Of a stretch of 64,000 nt of DNA, positions 47,545-58,782 are shown one piece after another. The notes beneath the pieces were generated by a model. That model was not told the DNA's origin. It saw only the letters and a program-made list of their open reading frames with translations, and made no database searches. This DNA is from Ulota crispa (Eukaryota; Streptophyta; Bryopsida; Orthotrichales; Orthotrichaceae), in the NCBI GenBank assembly GCA_963920765.1, contig OY987246.1, positions 22,391,167-22,455,166 on the forward strand, written 5' to 3'. Each line of letters begins with the position of its first letter. Position 1 is the stretch's first letter. The position numbers and the translations under genes are program-made.

Positions 47545-49502
47545 GTTACAATTCAATTCATGCGGGGAGGGGATCAGGAATACCACGGAACTCACCAACC
47601 TAGTCCATTTCACATGGAATATTCCATTTTTTGCTAGTTTCACGATACCAAGTTTCCCAAGTTTTGAACACTTTTGAGTCTACTTGCATGCAGACATGTC
47701 TAAGCTATGAATTTGGGACATACTGTAGTCGGAAGCTATAAATCCCGATTTTCACCTTCAACCAGTCACATTGAGTGAATTCCGTAGGACTTAAAACTTG
47801 GGACTTGAGTATCAAGTGACATTATTTTGGTTGGTCCATTGTTCAAACAATACTCAACCTTAAATGCATGAAACAAGAAAATTTTGGAATAGAGTCATTT
47901 ATATTTACAACTGTCTATAAAGTTGGTGGATGGTAGTTATTTTCATCCAAATTTTGCCACACCTAATCAAGAGTGGGGAGAACTAACTATTGATACAAAA
48001 TCAATATGTTGAAATGATAAATTAAAATTGGTTGCAACAAACTAGCCAAAATTTCCTAAAAAAATTATCATAGTGTTTGTTAGGTCTAAATATAGAAAAT
48101 ATATACAGCATGCACGTTAAAATTTCGGTGAAAATGCAAAATCCTTGGTTTTAGCCAACAAAGCTCCAAAATCTCCCCTAATTCTACACCTAATGTTTCT
48201 TTAAGAGATATTCGAAAATTTCATCTATTTCTTTCACTCATTTTTTTTCAATCAATTTTTTTCCCTCAATTTTTTTCAATTTTGAGGTTGTCAAAACGAG
48301 TTAAGATTCCAATGAAACCGCGCCCCACCAAAGTTCCCTGCGTGGGAGTTGGGACACATGTAAAATTGTAATTGCGCACCTTAGATCCTCCTTTTTCCTC
48401 CCCCCTTTTGGAATCTTTCCCATAAACTTTGGAATATTTCTAACTAACCCAGTACACGGATGATGGTATTTAGTGTTGGCAACACTAATTACAAACCCAA
48501 AACTAAATGTCAACAACCCCCTTAATGTTACCAATACTAAATGTCAATTTAACATTATTTGTCAATTATTGCAATTTCTGGGAGTAAATCTTTTTTACAA
48601 GTTTATATTTAGTGTTAGAAATCAGTTCATTTTTATTACAACAAAAAAACATAAATTAAATTCATGAGTTAATATCTAAACTACTATATGGCGCAAACTA
48701 CAAACTTGGGCCGAATTGAGTTTGTCCATTAGATTAAAATCATTGCCACTGTTCATTGATGAAAAATGATAAAAAAAAATCCTAAAAAATCCTAAAAAAT
48801 CCAAAAAACAAAAATTCAAAAATTTGAAAAAAAGAAGAAGTTATAATTTTTGAAAAAATGTATTTAATTTTTTTCTTCAAAAAAAAGGTTAACTTTTTTA
48901 TTTAGTGTTATAATCTAATGTTCCCAAAGTTCCCATATGATGTTCCCAAAGTTCCCAATTGAGTTCCCAATGGAGTTCTCAAAGTTCCCACATGACGTTC
49001 CCGTAGTTCCCATAGTTTGGAGGAGGCAACAAAGCGTGGTTTGCACAAATGAAGGCAACTCTAAATGCAAACTAGTTGAGATTTAGAGTAAGTGAAGTTA
49101 AAGTGCAGGTAACACTATTAGTACCATAACACTAAAAGCCACTATCAATGTAGTCCACGGGTCCACCACTCCGCCTCGAGCAGCCATCAACAAGACGATG
49201 ACACGCAGGTCCACGTCAGACACACTGACCACACCACCGTCACCACCATCGCCAGTTTGCCAATTTGCCACCCAGCACCACGGCGTGCTCTTCCGTACAA
49301 ACTGCAAACTGGCTAGGTAGCCTTGAAGGTCCATTCCCACTTAACAGTTGGACTTATTTGGGTGAGAAGATTTTGTCTTCTTCTTGGACGCAAGACCATA
49401 AACATGGTTTTGAAATGAAGGCGTATTTTCACTAAATTGTCCAACGCATTTTGGTGAGGGAAGTTTTGTCCTCTTCCTTGATGTGGGTCCACACAAATGG
49501 CC
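47545..49502. other. Intergenic, with a copy of the GTTCCC repeat
   Basis: No gene seen. 48770-49015 contains the reverse complement of the interior of 43151-43736, including the ~22-bp degenerate repeat ATGTTCCCAAAGTTCCC (48919-49012). Confidence 0.55.
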
Positions 49503-49506
49503 TTAA

Positions 49507-50425
49507 CTCCTAAAGGACCATGGCCTTTATTTTGTCATAAGACACTCAAAATTGCCACCTCTATGGCAAAGAGTAAAAAAGTTTGAAAATTGGTCTAGCT
49601 GCATATCTAATAGTAGGATCTTGCACTAGACTACAATGAGAATGTGTCATACAAAATTCAAGAACTTTGACTGCACAGATTGCAAGACATTTGCATTTAA
49701 AGTGTAAAAAACAATTTTTTTGCACCTTGCTTGACTATATTATTTGACTTTGAACTTTTTTAACTTAATTTTTTTGCACCACAAAGTTTGGAATTCTATT
49801 TCTGTGTAGCGGGAAGTTGAGTTGGGAATCTTGGGAAAAAAATTAAAACAAAATATATTTATTTTTCATTCTTAAAAAAAACATTAGGTAGAAGAAGGTC
49901 TGAGTTTGAAGAAAAACTTAAATTGCTAATAACCCTGCAATGGAATTGAAACACAATAATCCCAACAGTGAGATTGTTCTAGAAAGCAAACTTCACCCTC
50001 TCCAACAATGTTTTTTGAAAAAATGTTAAACTTGCATTCAAAAATGAAGTTTACAAGATATTTTTTCAAGAAGATGCTTGAATTCCCCAAAAAACAAGAT
50101 TGTCCATAACTTTCTCATAACTAGTCCAAATGGAATGAATCAAAGCTTCAAATGTAGACAAAGATATAATCTATGAGAGAAAAGAAAGCTATTTTTTTTC
50201 AAGTGTTTATTAGAATTTTTTTCTGCCTAGAGTCCCCAAATTTGTGCTTGTTTGGGCATAAGTTTTGCTCCCTCGCATCAATTGGAATAAAAAAATTATT
50301 CCCCAAAAGCTAATGTGTTTTTTTATCTTCAAAAAAAGTTCCAAAAAATTAGGAAAAAAATTGAGGCCATAAGTACCTGCCCAAAATCCCATTTGTCCCT
50401 CTTAGGGATGATGGTCCTTTAGGGG
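49507..50425. mobile_element. TTAA-type element, long class copy 3 (919 bp)
   Basis: TTAA both sides (49503-49506, 50426-50429). Termini CTCCTAAAGGACCATGG and inverse CCCCTAAAGGACCATCA. Right end homologous to the left end of 35374-36293. Confidence 0.9.
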
Positions 50426-51058
50426 TTAAGATGCATTTGTCAAAAGTGTGAGAGAGTGCATTTGTGAAAAAAATTCTCTCAAATGATGCATTCCTCTCAT
50501 TTTCAGCAACCAATGGGATGATTCCATTTGACCTCAAAAAAAAGGGAGTAATCAAGTGAGACCTCCTAAGTGGTGGGGTTCTATAACATATTTTTGCTTT
50601 TAGTTTTATTTTAGGTTTTTTATTCATGTTTATTCCTTTCACGTTGATTGTTAGTGAGAACGAGATTTCTAATAACTTATCTGAAACTATGTTTACGACT
50701 GACGGATTAGTCATTGAACGTGCCAGTGAAAATGGGGCATGAGTCTCTTAAATGTATTGGGAATGCGTCAGCATATCACGTTCTTTCAAATGATGCATTC
50801 CCCACTACAAGCAACCACTAAGAAGGTTCCATACATGACCTCAAAAAGTGGTAGTAATGATGTAGGACCTTCCAAATGACAGGGTTTTGCAACCTTTTTG
50901 TGCTTTTATATTTTTTTAATTTTTTTTTACTCATATTTGTTTGACGCTTCTTGCCAATGAGAATTAAATTTTTGGTGACTCATTTAGAAAAGTGTCATGG
51001 TAGACTAAAAAATGGGTGAACACATCAATGAGAATGAGACATGAGACTTTGAGACTGA

Positions 51059-51345
51059 GGCCCAATTCATACTAGCGGTCAAACAAAACACAAAAACCTG
51101 GCATCACATATAGTGTTTCATCCACTAGGACCACTTCCACATCATTCTCTTTGGATGTGCCATTTCAAGAGTGTCCTCTATTGGACATGTTTTTATCCGC
51201 TGACATGGACATATTAGTTGATGACATGGCAAGTTGAAGTACCGGATAAGTCCAAATTTGAACCCTTCAATGGACAAAACTGATACTATATTTCAACCAA
51301 TGGCTTTTAAGATGATTTTGTCCGGTCGCTACTCTGAACTGGGAA
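51059..51345. mobile_element. GGCCCGGTTCAGACTA-type MITE, copy 2
   Basis: Left end GGCCCAATTCATACTAGCGG, inverse of right end CCCAGTTCAGAGTAGCGACC. TGA flanks both sides (51056-51058, 51346-51348). Interior resembles 30378-30690. Confidence 0.75.
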
Positions 51346-51436
51346 TGAGAGAGAGTGTGGCCTTCACGGTCGAGTCTGAGAGAAACCCCTCCTGACAACT
51401 CTTCAATGCCCCAAAGAGGTCCGCCACCTGAAGAAT

Positions 51437-51552
51437 CAAGTTCACCTCCTCTCATCTCTCTCTCATCTCATGATTCTCATCTCTCTCTCATCTCATGATT
51501 TTCATCTCTCTCATCTCATGATTCTCATCTCTCTCTCATCTCATCTCTCTCA
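51437..51552. repeat. CTCTCTCATCTCATGATT microsatellite
   Basis: Four imperfect copies of a 22-bp unit (CATCTCTCTCATCTCATGATT). It precedes a GC-rich stretch at 51560-51900. Confidence 0.9.
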
Positions 51553-51559
51553 CGAACTC

Positions 51560-51905
51560 TGACGCAACCCCCACCACCACGGCACTCAGACAAGGGCATG
51601 GGCCTGCCTCATGTCCTGTTTAACCGCTCTGTCGCTGTTTCTCTGCAACCAAAATGGACAAAATCCAGTGGATGTTTGGAAAAAGCGCAGAGGCATGTGC
51701 TGGTGCAGGAGATTCGCACTAGGGTCTGCGCTAAAGAGATACGCCTCGCTCCACAGTCCACACGTCAAGGCTCTATTGAATCGCAAGTGCCGGAGACTGA
51801 AGTCGCCATTGCAGCATGCATGCATGGCTGCATCGAAGCATCCCGACTCCGGAGGTCGAAAGGTCCACGAAGAATGTGCATTGTGCAAGTATTGCAACGG
51901 ATTTT
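51560..51905. other. GC-rich island open on both strands, possible exon
   Basis: Frames of 98-120 codons exist on both strands. I see no recognisable domain and no clear splice structure, so I do not call a gene. Confidence 0.25.
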
Positions 51906-51922
51906 GAAAAGGGAAAATTATA

Positions 51923-52323
51923 GGAGCGACTAGGTGGACACCCCTCAATTGCTACGTAGACACCCCATAGCCAAATTTATTAAATTTGAGATTATTATTA
52001 CGCTGAAATATGAAATAAATCAAAGCAATACTTTAGCATACATCTGCTTCTACAATCGTTGCAAACACACAACAAATTTGTCTCATTTGTGACATGGTTA
52101 GGAGTTAAACCAGTTGCTTCTTTCATTTATTGGTTTGACTCTTGACCGTGTCACAAATGAGGCAGATTTGTTGTATGTTTGGAACGCTTGTAAACACAAA
52201 TGTATGCTAAACTATTGCTTTAATTTTATTTCATATTTCAACGTAATAGTAATCTCAAATTTGATAAATTTGGCTATGGGGGTGTCCGCATAGCATTTTG
52301 GGGGTGTCCACCTAGTCGGTCCC
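51923..52323. mobile_element. Mutator-like fold-back MITE, 401 bp, exact 9-bp duplication
   Basis: Termini GGAGCGACTAGGTGGACACC and inverse GGGACCGACTAGGTGGACAC; arms pair for about 180 bp. AAAATTATA is repeated exactly on both sides (51914-51922, 52324-52332). Confidence 0.93.
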
Positions 52324-52367
52324 AAAATTATATGGATACCCATGAGGTTTGTCATATTTTCATAGAT

Positions 52368-52771
52368 AAGGTAGACACACCATTCTCCGACCCCTCCCCA
52401 ATTCCGCACCCTATATGGGCTTCTTCACCCACTGTTGCACCCAAAGTGGAGCAGTGAATGCCTCTTGCACAAGCAAATTCTGCCACATGTCAAGTGCTAA
52501 GCTACTTTGAGATGGTTGGGATTCAGACCCTCAAGTTTCACTATAGGAACACATCCAAGTAGTTTCAAGGGTAGTCTAGAATTGCTAATAGGGACCCTAT
52601 GAGCTGCAACTTTGCCCTTTAATACAAAATAATCTACAATACATTTTTCCACGCATATTACGTTCTATGACAGCTTGTTGAAAGGCTAACCCTACTGATT
52701 TTTTCTTGAATTTTCCGAGACCTTGAGGTACCCCAAACCCTTAGAAGGGTCAGTTATGGGTGGTCTATTTT
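52368..52771. repeat. TAAGGTAAC-family dispersed element, copy C (uninterrupted)
   Basis: Left end AAGGTAGACACACC, right end GGGTGGTCTATTTTA. Body matches copies A and B; the 'ctagaattgctaat' empty site is present near 52586. Inserted in the fold-back element at 51911-53032. Confidence 0.78.
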
Positions 52772-53032
52772 ATCCCTACTTTTTCAGAAATTTCACAAAT
52801 ACCCTTGGACCAAAAAGTTTAGTCGTTTCTTTTCTTGTGCATACCATTTTCCTTCTTCCTTTGAGGGCACACATAACCAAAAAGTAGTGTGAGCACAAAG
52901 GGAGAAGGAAGTGACATGCACAACAAAACAAACACCTGAAAATTTTGGTCCAAGGTACTTGTGAAATTTCTGAAAAGGCAGGGGTATCTATGAAAATATG
53001 GCAAACTTTAGAGGTATCCATGAAATTTTCCC

Positions 53033-53252
53033 ATGTTTTATTATGCATGTCACTTCTTTCTCCTTGTTGTGTATGCTTCTTTTTTGTTCTATTGCACTAC
53101 TTGCTTTAACATTGATCATGAAGGAAGTAGTCTGCATAATAAAACAAACCCTTGAAGTTTATGATCCAAGGATATTTGTGCGATTTTTGAAAAACCAGAG
53201 ATATCTATACAAATATGGCAAACTTTGTGGGTATCCATAAAACTTCTCCTTT
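53033..53252. mobile_element. GGGAAAATTTCATGG fold-back element, partial copy 3
   Basis: Contains the right-arm sequence again ('aagtttatgatccaaggatatttgtg', 'atatctatacaaatatggcaaac', 'gggtatccataaaacttctcc'), directly after copy 2. The left arm is mostly missing. Confidence 0.65.
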
Positions 53253-53509
53253 TTATAATTTTTATTCAAAAGAAGAATAGAATACTCTTTTGCAATTATC
53301 ACATTTTTTTTGTCTTCTAGATTTGCATCCATGGTGTATATGTAAATGTAATATTAGCAATATTGTGGGTTGCAACTTTCTAAGAAAAAATGTATTTTTT
53401 TTACTTAGATTTTCCATAGTAAAATCTGATTTTGTGAGCGTGGGCTTTCATGTCATTGGGAGAAATTTGAGCCCTCCAAGACCCTTACAAAGTCTCTAAA
53501 GGGCCTTAA

Positions 53510-54415
53510 CCCTTTAAAAACCACACACATTTTCTCAAAATCCACTAGAAACCGGGGCAACAAGATTAGATGTGCATTTGAAACAAATATGGAAGCAATT
53601 TGAATAATCCAACCATACAAATGTGAAGGGTACCTTGTTTGTTGCAAAGCATCAAAATTTCAGCTAGATCTACCATTGGAGGTGAAATATTATAATGATT
53701 GAGTGAGCCGTATATGGAAAATCTTTAGTTTTTCATGCTTGTGTGGTTTTGAATGTTAACACTTCATGCAAGCTTTGATTGAGAAGAGCCTTACATTTCT
53801 AAAAAGTAGGGTTTCCCAACTTTTCACCAAGACTAGTTTCACTCAAAATAGACAAAAATAGCAATCATAAGGTGTAGCTAAGTGGACAAAAATGGTCAAA
53901 AATCCTATTTTCTTTGCTACCCTAAAATGGTCCTACAAGAAATTTGATAATTGTTACAAAAAATCTGATCGGTGAAAGCAATCAAGAATTGGCCTTAAAT
54001 GTAGGATGAATTCTTTTTTAAATAAATTGATAGCATCATTTCAATGGATTCTCAATTAGTACAATTGTACAACTATTGTATAGAGAAACAATACAAGTGT
54101 ATTCCTTGAGCAATTTGAAGTTTATTAAGATTGCACAATTGAAATATGGCATCCTTCTTGGATGTTTGATGTATTGTGTTGTTGGTTTGATCCATCCTTG
54201 ATCAAATATGGATACGTATTTTGCAGCCATGATGTATAAACAACATTATTTATCAACTCCCATATCTAATACTATTGTCGTTTTTTGGGTTGGATGCAAA
54301 ATTCTTGTGATCACAAGCGTTCTTCAAAATCATGTTCCAAATTGTTGAGCAATTTTACTATATAGGCCAAAACTGCTCTCCCGAACCAAAATATGGTTTG
54401 GTGGTCTCTAAAGGG
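53510..54415. mobile_element. TTAA-type element, 906 bp, AAACCAC subfamily
   Basis: TTAA both sides (53506-53509, 54416-54419). Left terminus CCCTTTAAAAACCAC, inverse of right terminus CCCTTTAGAGACCACC. Non-coding. Confidence 0.87.
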
Positions 54416-55348
54416 TTAAGATATGTACTTACTACAACAAACAAATCATTAATTCCCTATTTTGCCCACTTTTGAATTCAATGCCATCATGAAAATTATA
54501 TTATTATGTTATCCCAATTGAACAAAAAGTATGGATACAATGTACAATAGGATCATAAATTCTATATTACTCTATTTGAACCGATGAGTGAAGTACTTGG
54601 ATAATGACTAGTGAGTACATTTATATGTTTTATGAGTGTGATGCCTTTTTTATTGTTTTAGATTGTGCATGTGGCTTAGGTCCTTCATACAAGTTAATGA
54701 TTGGTATGAGTGCCATTTTTTGTACTCATGCTAGCCAATTAATAGCTTGTTTTGTCAAATCTTAGGGGTCTCGGAGGGCTCAAACTTTTCCTTAAAAGCT
54801 TGTAAAGTTGGTTGGTGGAGGTAAACGGTGTTTATAGGAGTTGGTAACGCATGTTTCCATATTGAGCAAACAAAAGTTTTCAGTACCAGTGACCCCGTGT
54901 GGATTGGGAGAAAACAAATGAATCAGTTTTATCAAATACATTTCAAATTTCAAAAGTGCTGATATTCGAAGGAGAAAACAAGTGAAAGAGAAAGTTAGTG
55001 TGACTATATTGTTATTAAAATTTACTAAAATGTGCTAATACATTACAAATGTGTTGCTCCGACAAGTAGAGTTTTTTCCGCTTTTCATAAGAGGTAGTTA
55101 GATAACTCTTGAACACTTTCGGCCAACACTTAAGTTTATGGTGTCTTGCACTATACAACTGGTGAACTTCAATTAATTTATTGGATTTCATCAGGTTTTC
55201 AATAAAAAAAACTCCTTCAAACAAGAGTTCTTGTTTGATGATCACGCCAACAGAGTTTATCGCTTTTTCTTTACCACTTAGTCTTGCGCTTCAGTGTATA
55301 AGCGTTAGTCAACTCTTTCATAAATAATGATTCTTTCTTGAGCAATGT
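54416..55348. other. Intergenic, with a dispersed repeat
   Basis: 54560-54785 is homologous to 17180-17425. The remainder is AT-rich without a gene. Confidence 0.55.
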
Positions 55349-55352
55349 TTAA

Positions 55353-56081
55353 CCCCTCGAGGCCCAAGTAGCCTTTTTTATGTTGTTTAAGGATTTTGGG
55401 CAGATCACTACAAATGAATTTTGCATTTTTTTTATTTTAAATTTTCACACAGAAGTACCCAAGGAGTAGCTACAAGGTCCAACTATTTTCAAGACTTTTG
55501 ACTACACAGTTCAAAAGTTATTGCATGATCTATTGTTTTCCTTGTTCATCCGGACAGCTCAAAAAGTTCTTTAAAAATTACATTTCAAATTTGGTATTTT
55601 TTCAATTGATTCTTTAGATCTATTTATAGGTGGGAAATTTTGGATCATTCAATTTCCATTAATGAGATGACAGTTATGAGAAGTTTTTGTTTTTAGGTAG
55701 GCCTATAGTCTACCTACCCACAAACTAAAACTTCTCATAACTTTCATCTCATTTATGGAAATGAAATAATTCAAAGCTTCCCATGTATAGATCTAAAGAA
55801 CCAATTTTAAAAAAACCAAACTTCAAATGTAATTTTTGAAGAAGTTTTTGAGCTGCCCGGATGAGCAAGGAAAACAATAGATCATGCAATAACTTTTGAA
55901 CCGTGTAGTCAAAAGTCTTGAAAATAGTTGGACCTTATAGCTACTCCTTGGGTAGCTCATGTGTGAAAATTAAAAATAAAACAAATACAAAACTCAATGC
56001 AAAACTCATTTGTAGTGACCTGCCCAAAATCCTTAGGCAGCATAAAAAAATAAAAAATAAAAAGGCTGCTTGGGCCTTGAG
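55353..56081. mobile_element. TTAA-type fold-back element, 729 bp, right tip missing
   Basis: TTAA at 55349-55352, then CCCCTCGAGGCCCAAGTAGCC. The right end reads GGCTGCTTGGGCCTTGAG and stops before the expected GGGG-TTAA. The arms pair along nearly the whole length (about 360 bp each), for example 'caaaagttattgcatgatcta' against its inverse. Confidence 0.82.
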
Positions 56082-56835
56082 TCACATTGTTTCATCCCCA
56101 CGAAGATACCAAATCTCTTAACTGGGAAACAACCAAGCAATGCACAAATTATCTCCTTTCCTGCTCCTGAAAGGCTAAACTACAAAACACACTGCAAAAG
56201 TGTTCAGCATACCCTTTCAGCATCACAAGCACAGGATAAGCCCCTGGCACTGTCCCAAATGACACTCTCATGTTCCCATGCACTCGAAGTTCTATCCAAA
56301 CTGTACCCGTCCCCGCTCATCATCACCATCACTAAGGTAAGCTGTCCAAACACTTCCTGACTGTCTTAAAGTTGCCCAAATCTACACAAGATTCAGCGTT
56401 TCGTGTCAGAGCCCTTGCAGAGACACAGACAGAGAGCGAGTGATAGAGACAGTTTTAAAACAGCTGGTTGGTCTCGAGACCGCTTACCTTCCCATACAAA
56501 ACAACAAAACCAAAACAGAAAAACTCACGTAATACGATAATCCAGCATGTCATTTCTTCTTGAGTATCGTACAAAGACTTCCTAATCTTGGAGCAGCAAT
56601 ACTGCTCGTGACCAAACTCTCGTCTATCGTGTATATTCTCAACTGATACCAATAACCCACCTACACTAATTCGGATAAAACAGTACAAAATTTAGTGGAG
56701 CTCTCACTCAGCTCTCCAGTCGCAGAACTAATATCGAAACAAAAAAAAGGGGCTAATTTGTAGAGATATGTAACCTTGCATCCCCAAGTTTAGGGGACAA
56801 TGAAAAGGACGACCTCCGAGACGAAAATTGCGAGC
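56082..56835. other. Downstream region of the CRF gene
   Basis: No separate gene recognised. The part next to the CRF stop codon is probably its 3' untranslated region, since the gene reads leftward. Confidence 0.45.
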
Positions 56836-58119
56836 TTAAATTCCAGCTACGAGAATGTCAGTACTGTTGAACCAGTCCAGAGACTCATTCGGTTCGGAAT
56901 CAAAAGCCAAGTCTCCGAGGTCGTCACCCAGAAAATCAAAGCCAGTGGTGAAGTCACAACCGGGAAAGTCGAGCAAAAAATCATCAGACAAAAATGCTTC
57001 CCCAAGGTCGCTTTGATCTTCGCCTTTGAAGGAATTCGAGGTTTGGTCGCACTCGGAGTCAGAGGTTGTGGTTTCGGAGATGGTGATGAGGACTGGTTTG
57101 CTGTCAACGTCGCTGGATGACGTGGTCTCGCAAGCTGTGAGAGTGGAGCATAGTGAGCCTTCGGACATCAAGCATTCGTCGAGCACGAGATCATCCCAAC
57201 ACACGAGCACTTCAGCGTCGTCGATGGGAGTGACTGGTTCGACTGGCACTACCGGAGCAACCTTTTTCGAGGGTTTCGGTACTGTCGTCTTCTTCGTCGT
57301 CGTCGTCGTCGGGGACTGGTGAAGAGACTGTTCCGTGTCGCTGAAATTTGTGTGTGCTTGTGGGCCACGTATCTCCCGAGCAGCTTTGTCGTACGCCTGA
57401 GCAGCTTGCTCCGCGGTGTCGTACGTGCCGAGCCATAGCCGCACTCCTTTCGACGGGTCGCGAATCTCCGCCGCCCATTTCCCCCACGGCCGTTGCCGCA
57501 CGCCACGGTACTTGTGCAATGGAGCACCGGTAGCCGGTATAACTCGCACGGGCTTCGTGGGTTTAGCGATGGTTTTCGTAGTGGCTGATTTCGGCACTGG
57601 TGTAGCTGGCTTCTTCTTTTCGACCTTGGCGGCGATCTTGGCAGCTTTCTTCGGTTGCCATGGTTTGGCGTAGAAGCTTGCGGACGACGCCAGCATGGAC
57701 TCTGGAGTGTCGACTGCGTAGCTCACCGAGCACTGCATTGCCGTCGCGGCGAACACGCTGTGATACGACGGCACCACGTCTGGCTCGTCGTCGAGCTCGC
57801 CGTCTGACGACGACGACGACGACACGTTCGGTTCCATTACGGACATGTGAATCTCCTGCATCACTCTTCGTTGAGAATTCTTCGGCACCGCGGCGTCGTC
57901 CTCGTCGCTTGATGAGTCCGTCGCGTCGGGGTCAGTGCAAATCACTCGCACTCTCTTCGAACACACTTGTAAGCTTCGGGAACACTGCACTGCCTCGTCA
58001 TCAGAGGATGATGATACACATTCCCGCTTCAGTGACTTCCCTGGTAACGCTGTCACATTGTTCTTCCTCTTCAACGGCGACGAACCCCAACTTCGCCACA
58101 CCTCATCACACCCCTGCAT
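56836..58119 (-). CDS. Cytokinin response factor-type AP2/ERF transcription factor
   Basis: A single-exon 427-residue protein. Residues about 54-95 form the CRF domain ([20 protein letters not shown], then RRVMQEIH), which in this family mediates protein interactions among CRFs and with the cytokinin phosphorelay. Residues 203-260 are a full AP2/ERF DNA-binding domain with [19 protein letters not shown], the [19 protein letters not shown] helix and the HTNF end. The CRF plus AP2 pairing marks ERF subgroup VI. Basic lysine-rich segments (157-190) look like nuclear localisation signals. The C terminus is acidic with aromatic and leucine residues ([33 protein letters not shown]), typical of an activation domain. 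[10 protein letters not shown] after the AP2 domain may correspond to the SP[T/V]SVL motif region but lacks its end. The ATG at 58119 is the first in frame. The frame is intact and GC-rich. Targets are inferred to be GCC-box-like sites. Confidence 0.95.
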   Translation of the reverse strand: MQGCDEVWRSWGSSPLKRKNNVTALPGKSLKRECVSSSSDDEAVQCSRSLQVCSKRVRVICTDPDATDSSSDEDDAAVPKNSQRRVMQEIHMSVMEPNVSSSSSSDGELDDEPDVVPSYHSVFAATAMQCSVSYAVDTPESMLASSASFYAKPWQPKKAAKIAAKVEKKKPATPVPKSATTKTIAKPTKPVRVIPATGAPLHKYRGVRQRPWGKWAAEIRDPSKGVRLWLGTYDTAEQAAQAYDKAAREIRGPQAHTNFSDTEQSLHQSPTTTTTKKTTVPKPSKKVAPVVPVEPVTPIDDAEVLVCWDDLVLDECLMSEGSLCSTLTACETTSSSDVDSKPVLITISETTTSDSECDQTSNSFKGEDQSDLGEAFLSDDFLLDFPGCDFTTGFDFLGDDLGDLAFDSEPNESLDWFNSTDILVAGI

Positions 58120-58429
58120 AACTGCTAACTTGCAAATCCTGCTAACTCTCGTCTAAAACCCCTGAAACCAAAACTCTCAGTTCTCAAACACTAAACCCTG
58201 CAGAGCGCTTAAACCCTCCACACCCACTCCAAAACGTTATGCTCCAAACCATAAACCTCATTCTCAACCGTATCTCAGCCACTGTACCCAAGCCCAACGC
58301 AACTGTCACAACAACTAAAACCCAAACAGTCGTGAAATCACACTTCGAACCAAAACTTGGCAAAAACAGGGACTTTTGGCATTAAGACTGGTGCAGTTTG
58401 AGCTGGAGCAAACTCCAATGCTGCGAGAA

Positions 58430-58510
58430 GAGAGCAATGGGGGTGATGAGAAGAGGAACAAGAGATGGGGGAGGGAGGAGGGGGGGTTGTTTGGCAGTGA
58501 GGAGTGATGA
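58430..58510 (-). promoter_or_regulatory. Pyrimidine-rich leader of the CRF gene
   Basis: Read on the minus strand this is CT-rich (CCCCCCTCCTCCCTCCCCCA and TCTTGTTCCTCTTCTCATC), lying between the TATA-like site and the ATG. Plant Y-patches and leaders look like this. Confidence 0.45.
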
Positions 58511-58562
58511 GTAGCAGAGGTAGTGGGGACTGGGGGGAGTGGCGGCCAGTCGTGCCGTGCAC

Positions 58563-58570
58563 TATATAAA
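58563..58570 (-). promoter_or_regulatory. Putative TATA box of the CRF gene
   Basis: Minus-strand TTTATATA (CTTTATATAG in context) lies 444 bp upstream of the CRF start codon, before the pyrimidine-rich stretch. The same site also reads TATATAAA on the plus strand, so direction is not proved. Confidence 0.5.
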
Positions 58571-58782
58571 GAGCGCGGCAGAGGCGACGGGGGGTTCATT
58601 TATGGGGCCAGCGTGCCGCATGCCTATTCCCTTGAATCCCCCTCATGTCCTGCTCATGCGGTCATGCCCCCTTGGCGGCTTGGCCCCTCCCTCTTTTTCA
58701 CCCTTGGCTTCTCATCAGTGATCTCAAATATGATTTTCACTTCTTGCTCAAGTGGCTCAAAACACTGCTAAAATAACTCAAA

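Larger units (their letters stand above)
51911..53032. mobile_element. GGGAAAATTTCATGG fold-back element, copy 2, twice interrupted
   Basis: Begins GGGAAAATTATA, then a Mutator-like MITE (51923-52323), then TGGATACCC and 'tttcatagata', then a TAAGGTAAC-family element (52368-52771), then the rest of the left arm and the full right arm to GAAATTTTCCC. Comparison with 13030-13327 shows exactly where both insertions lie. Confidence 0.8.

Noticed and set aside
56800-58156. Open frames on the plus strand and in other frames across the CRF gene
   Set aside because: They overlap the intact CRF/AP2 frame and show no domain of their own.
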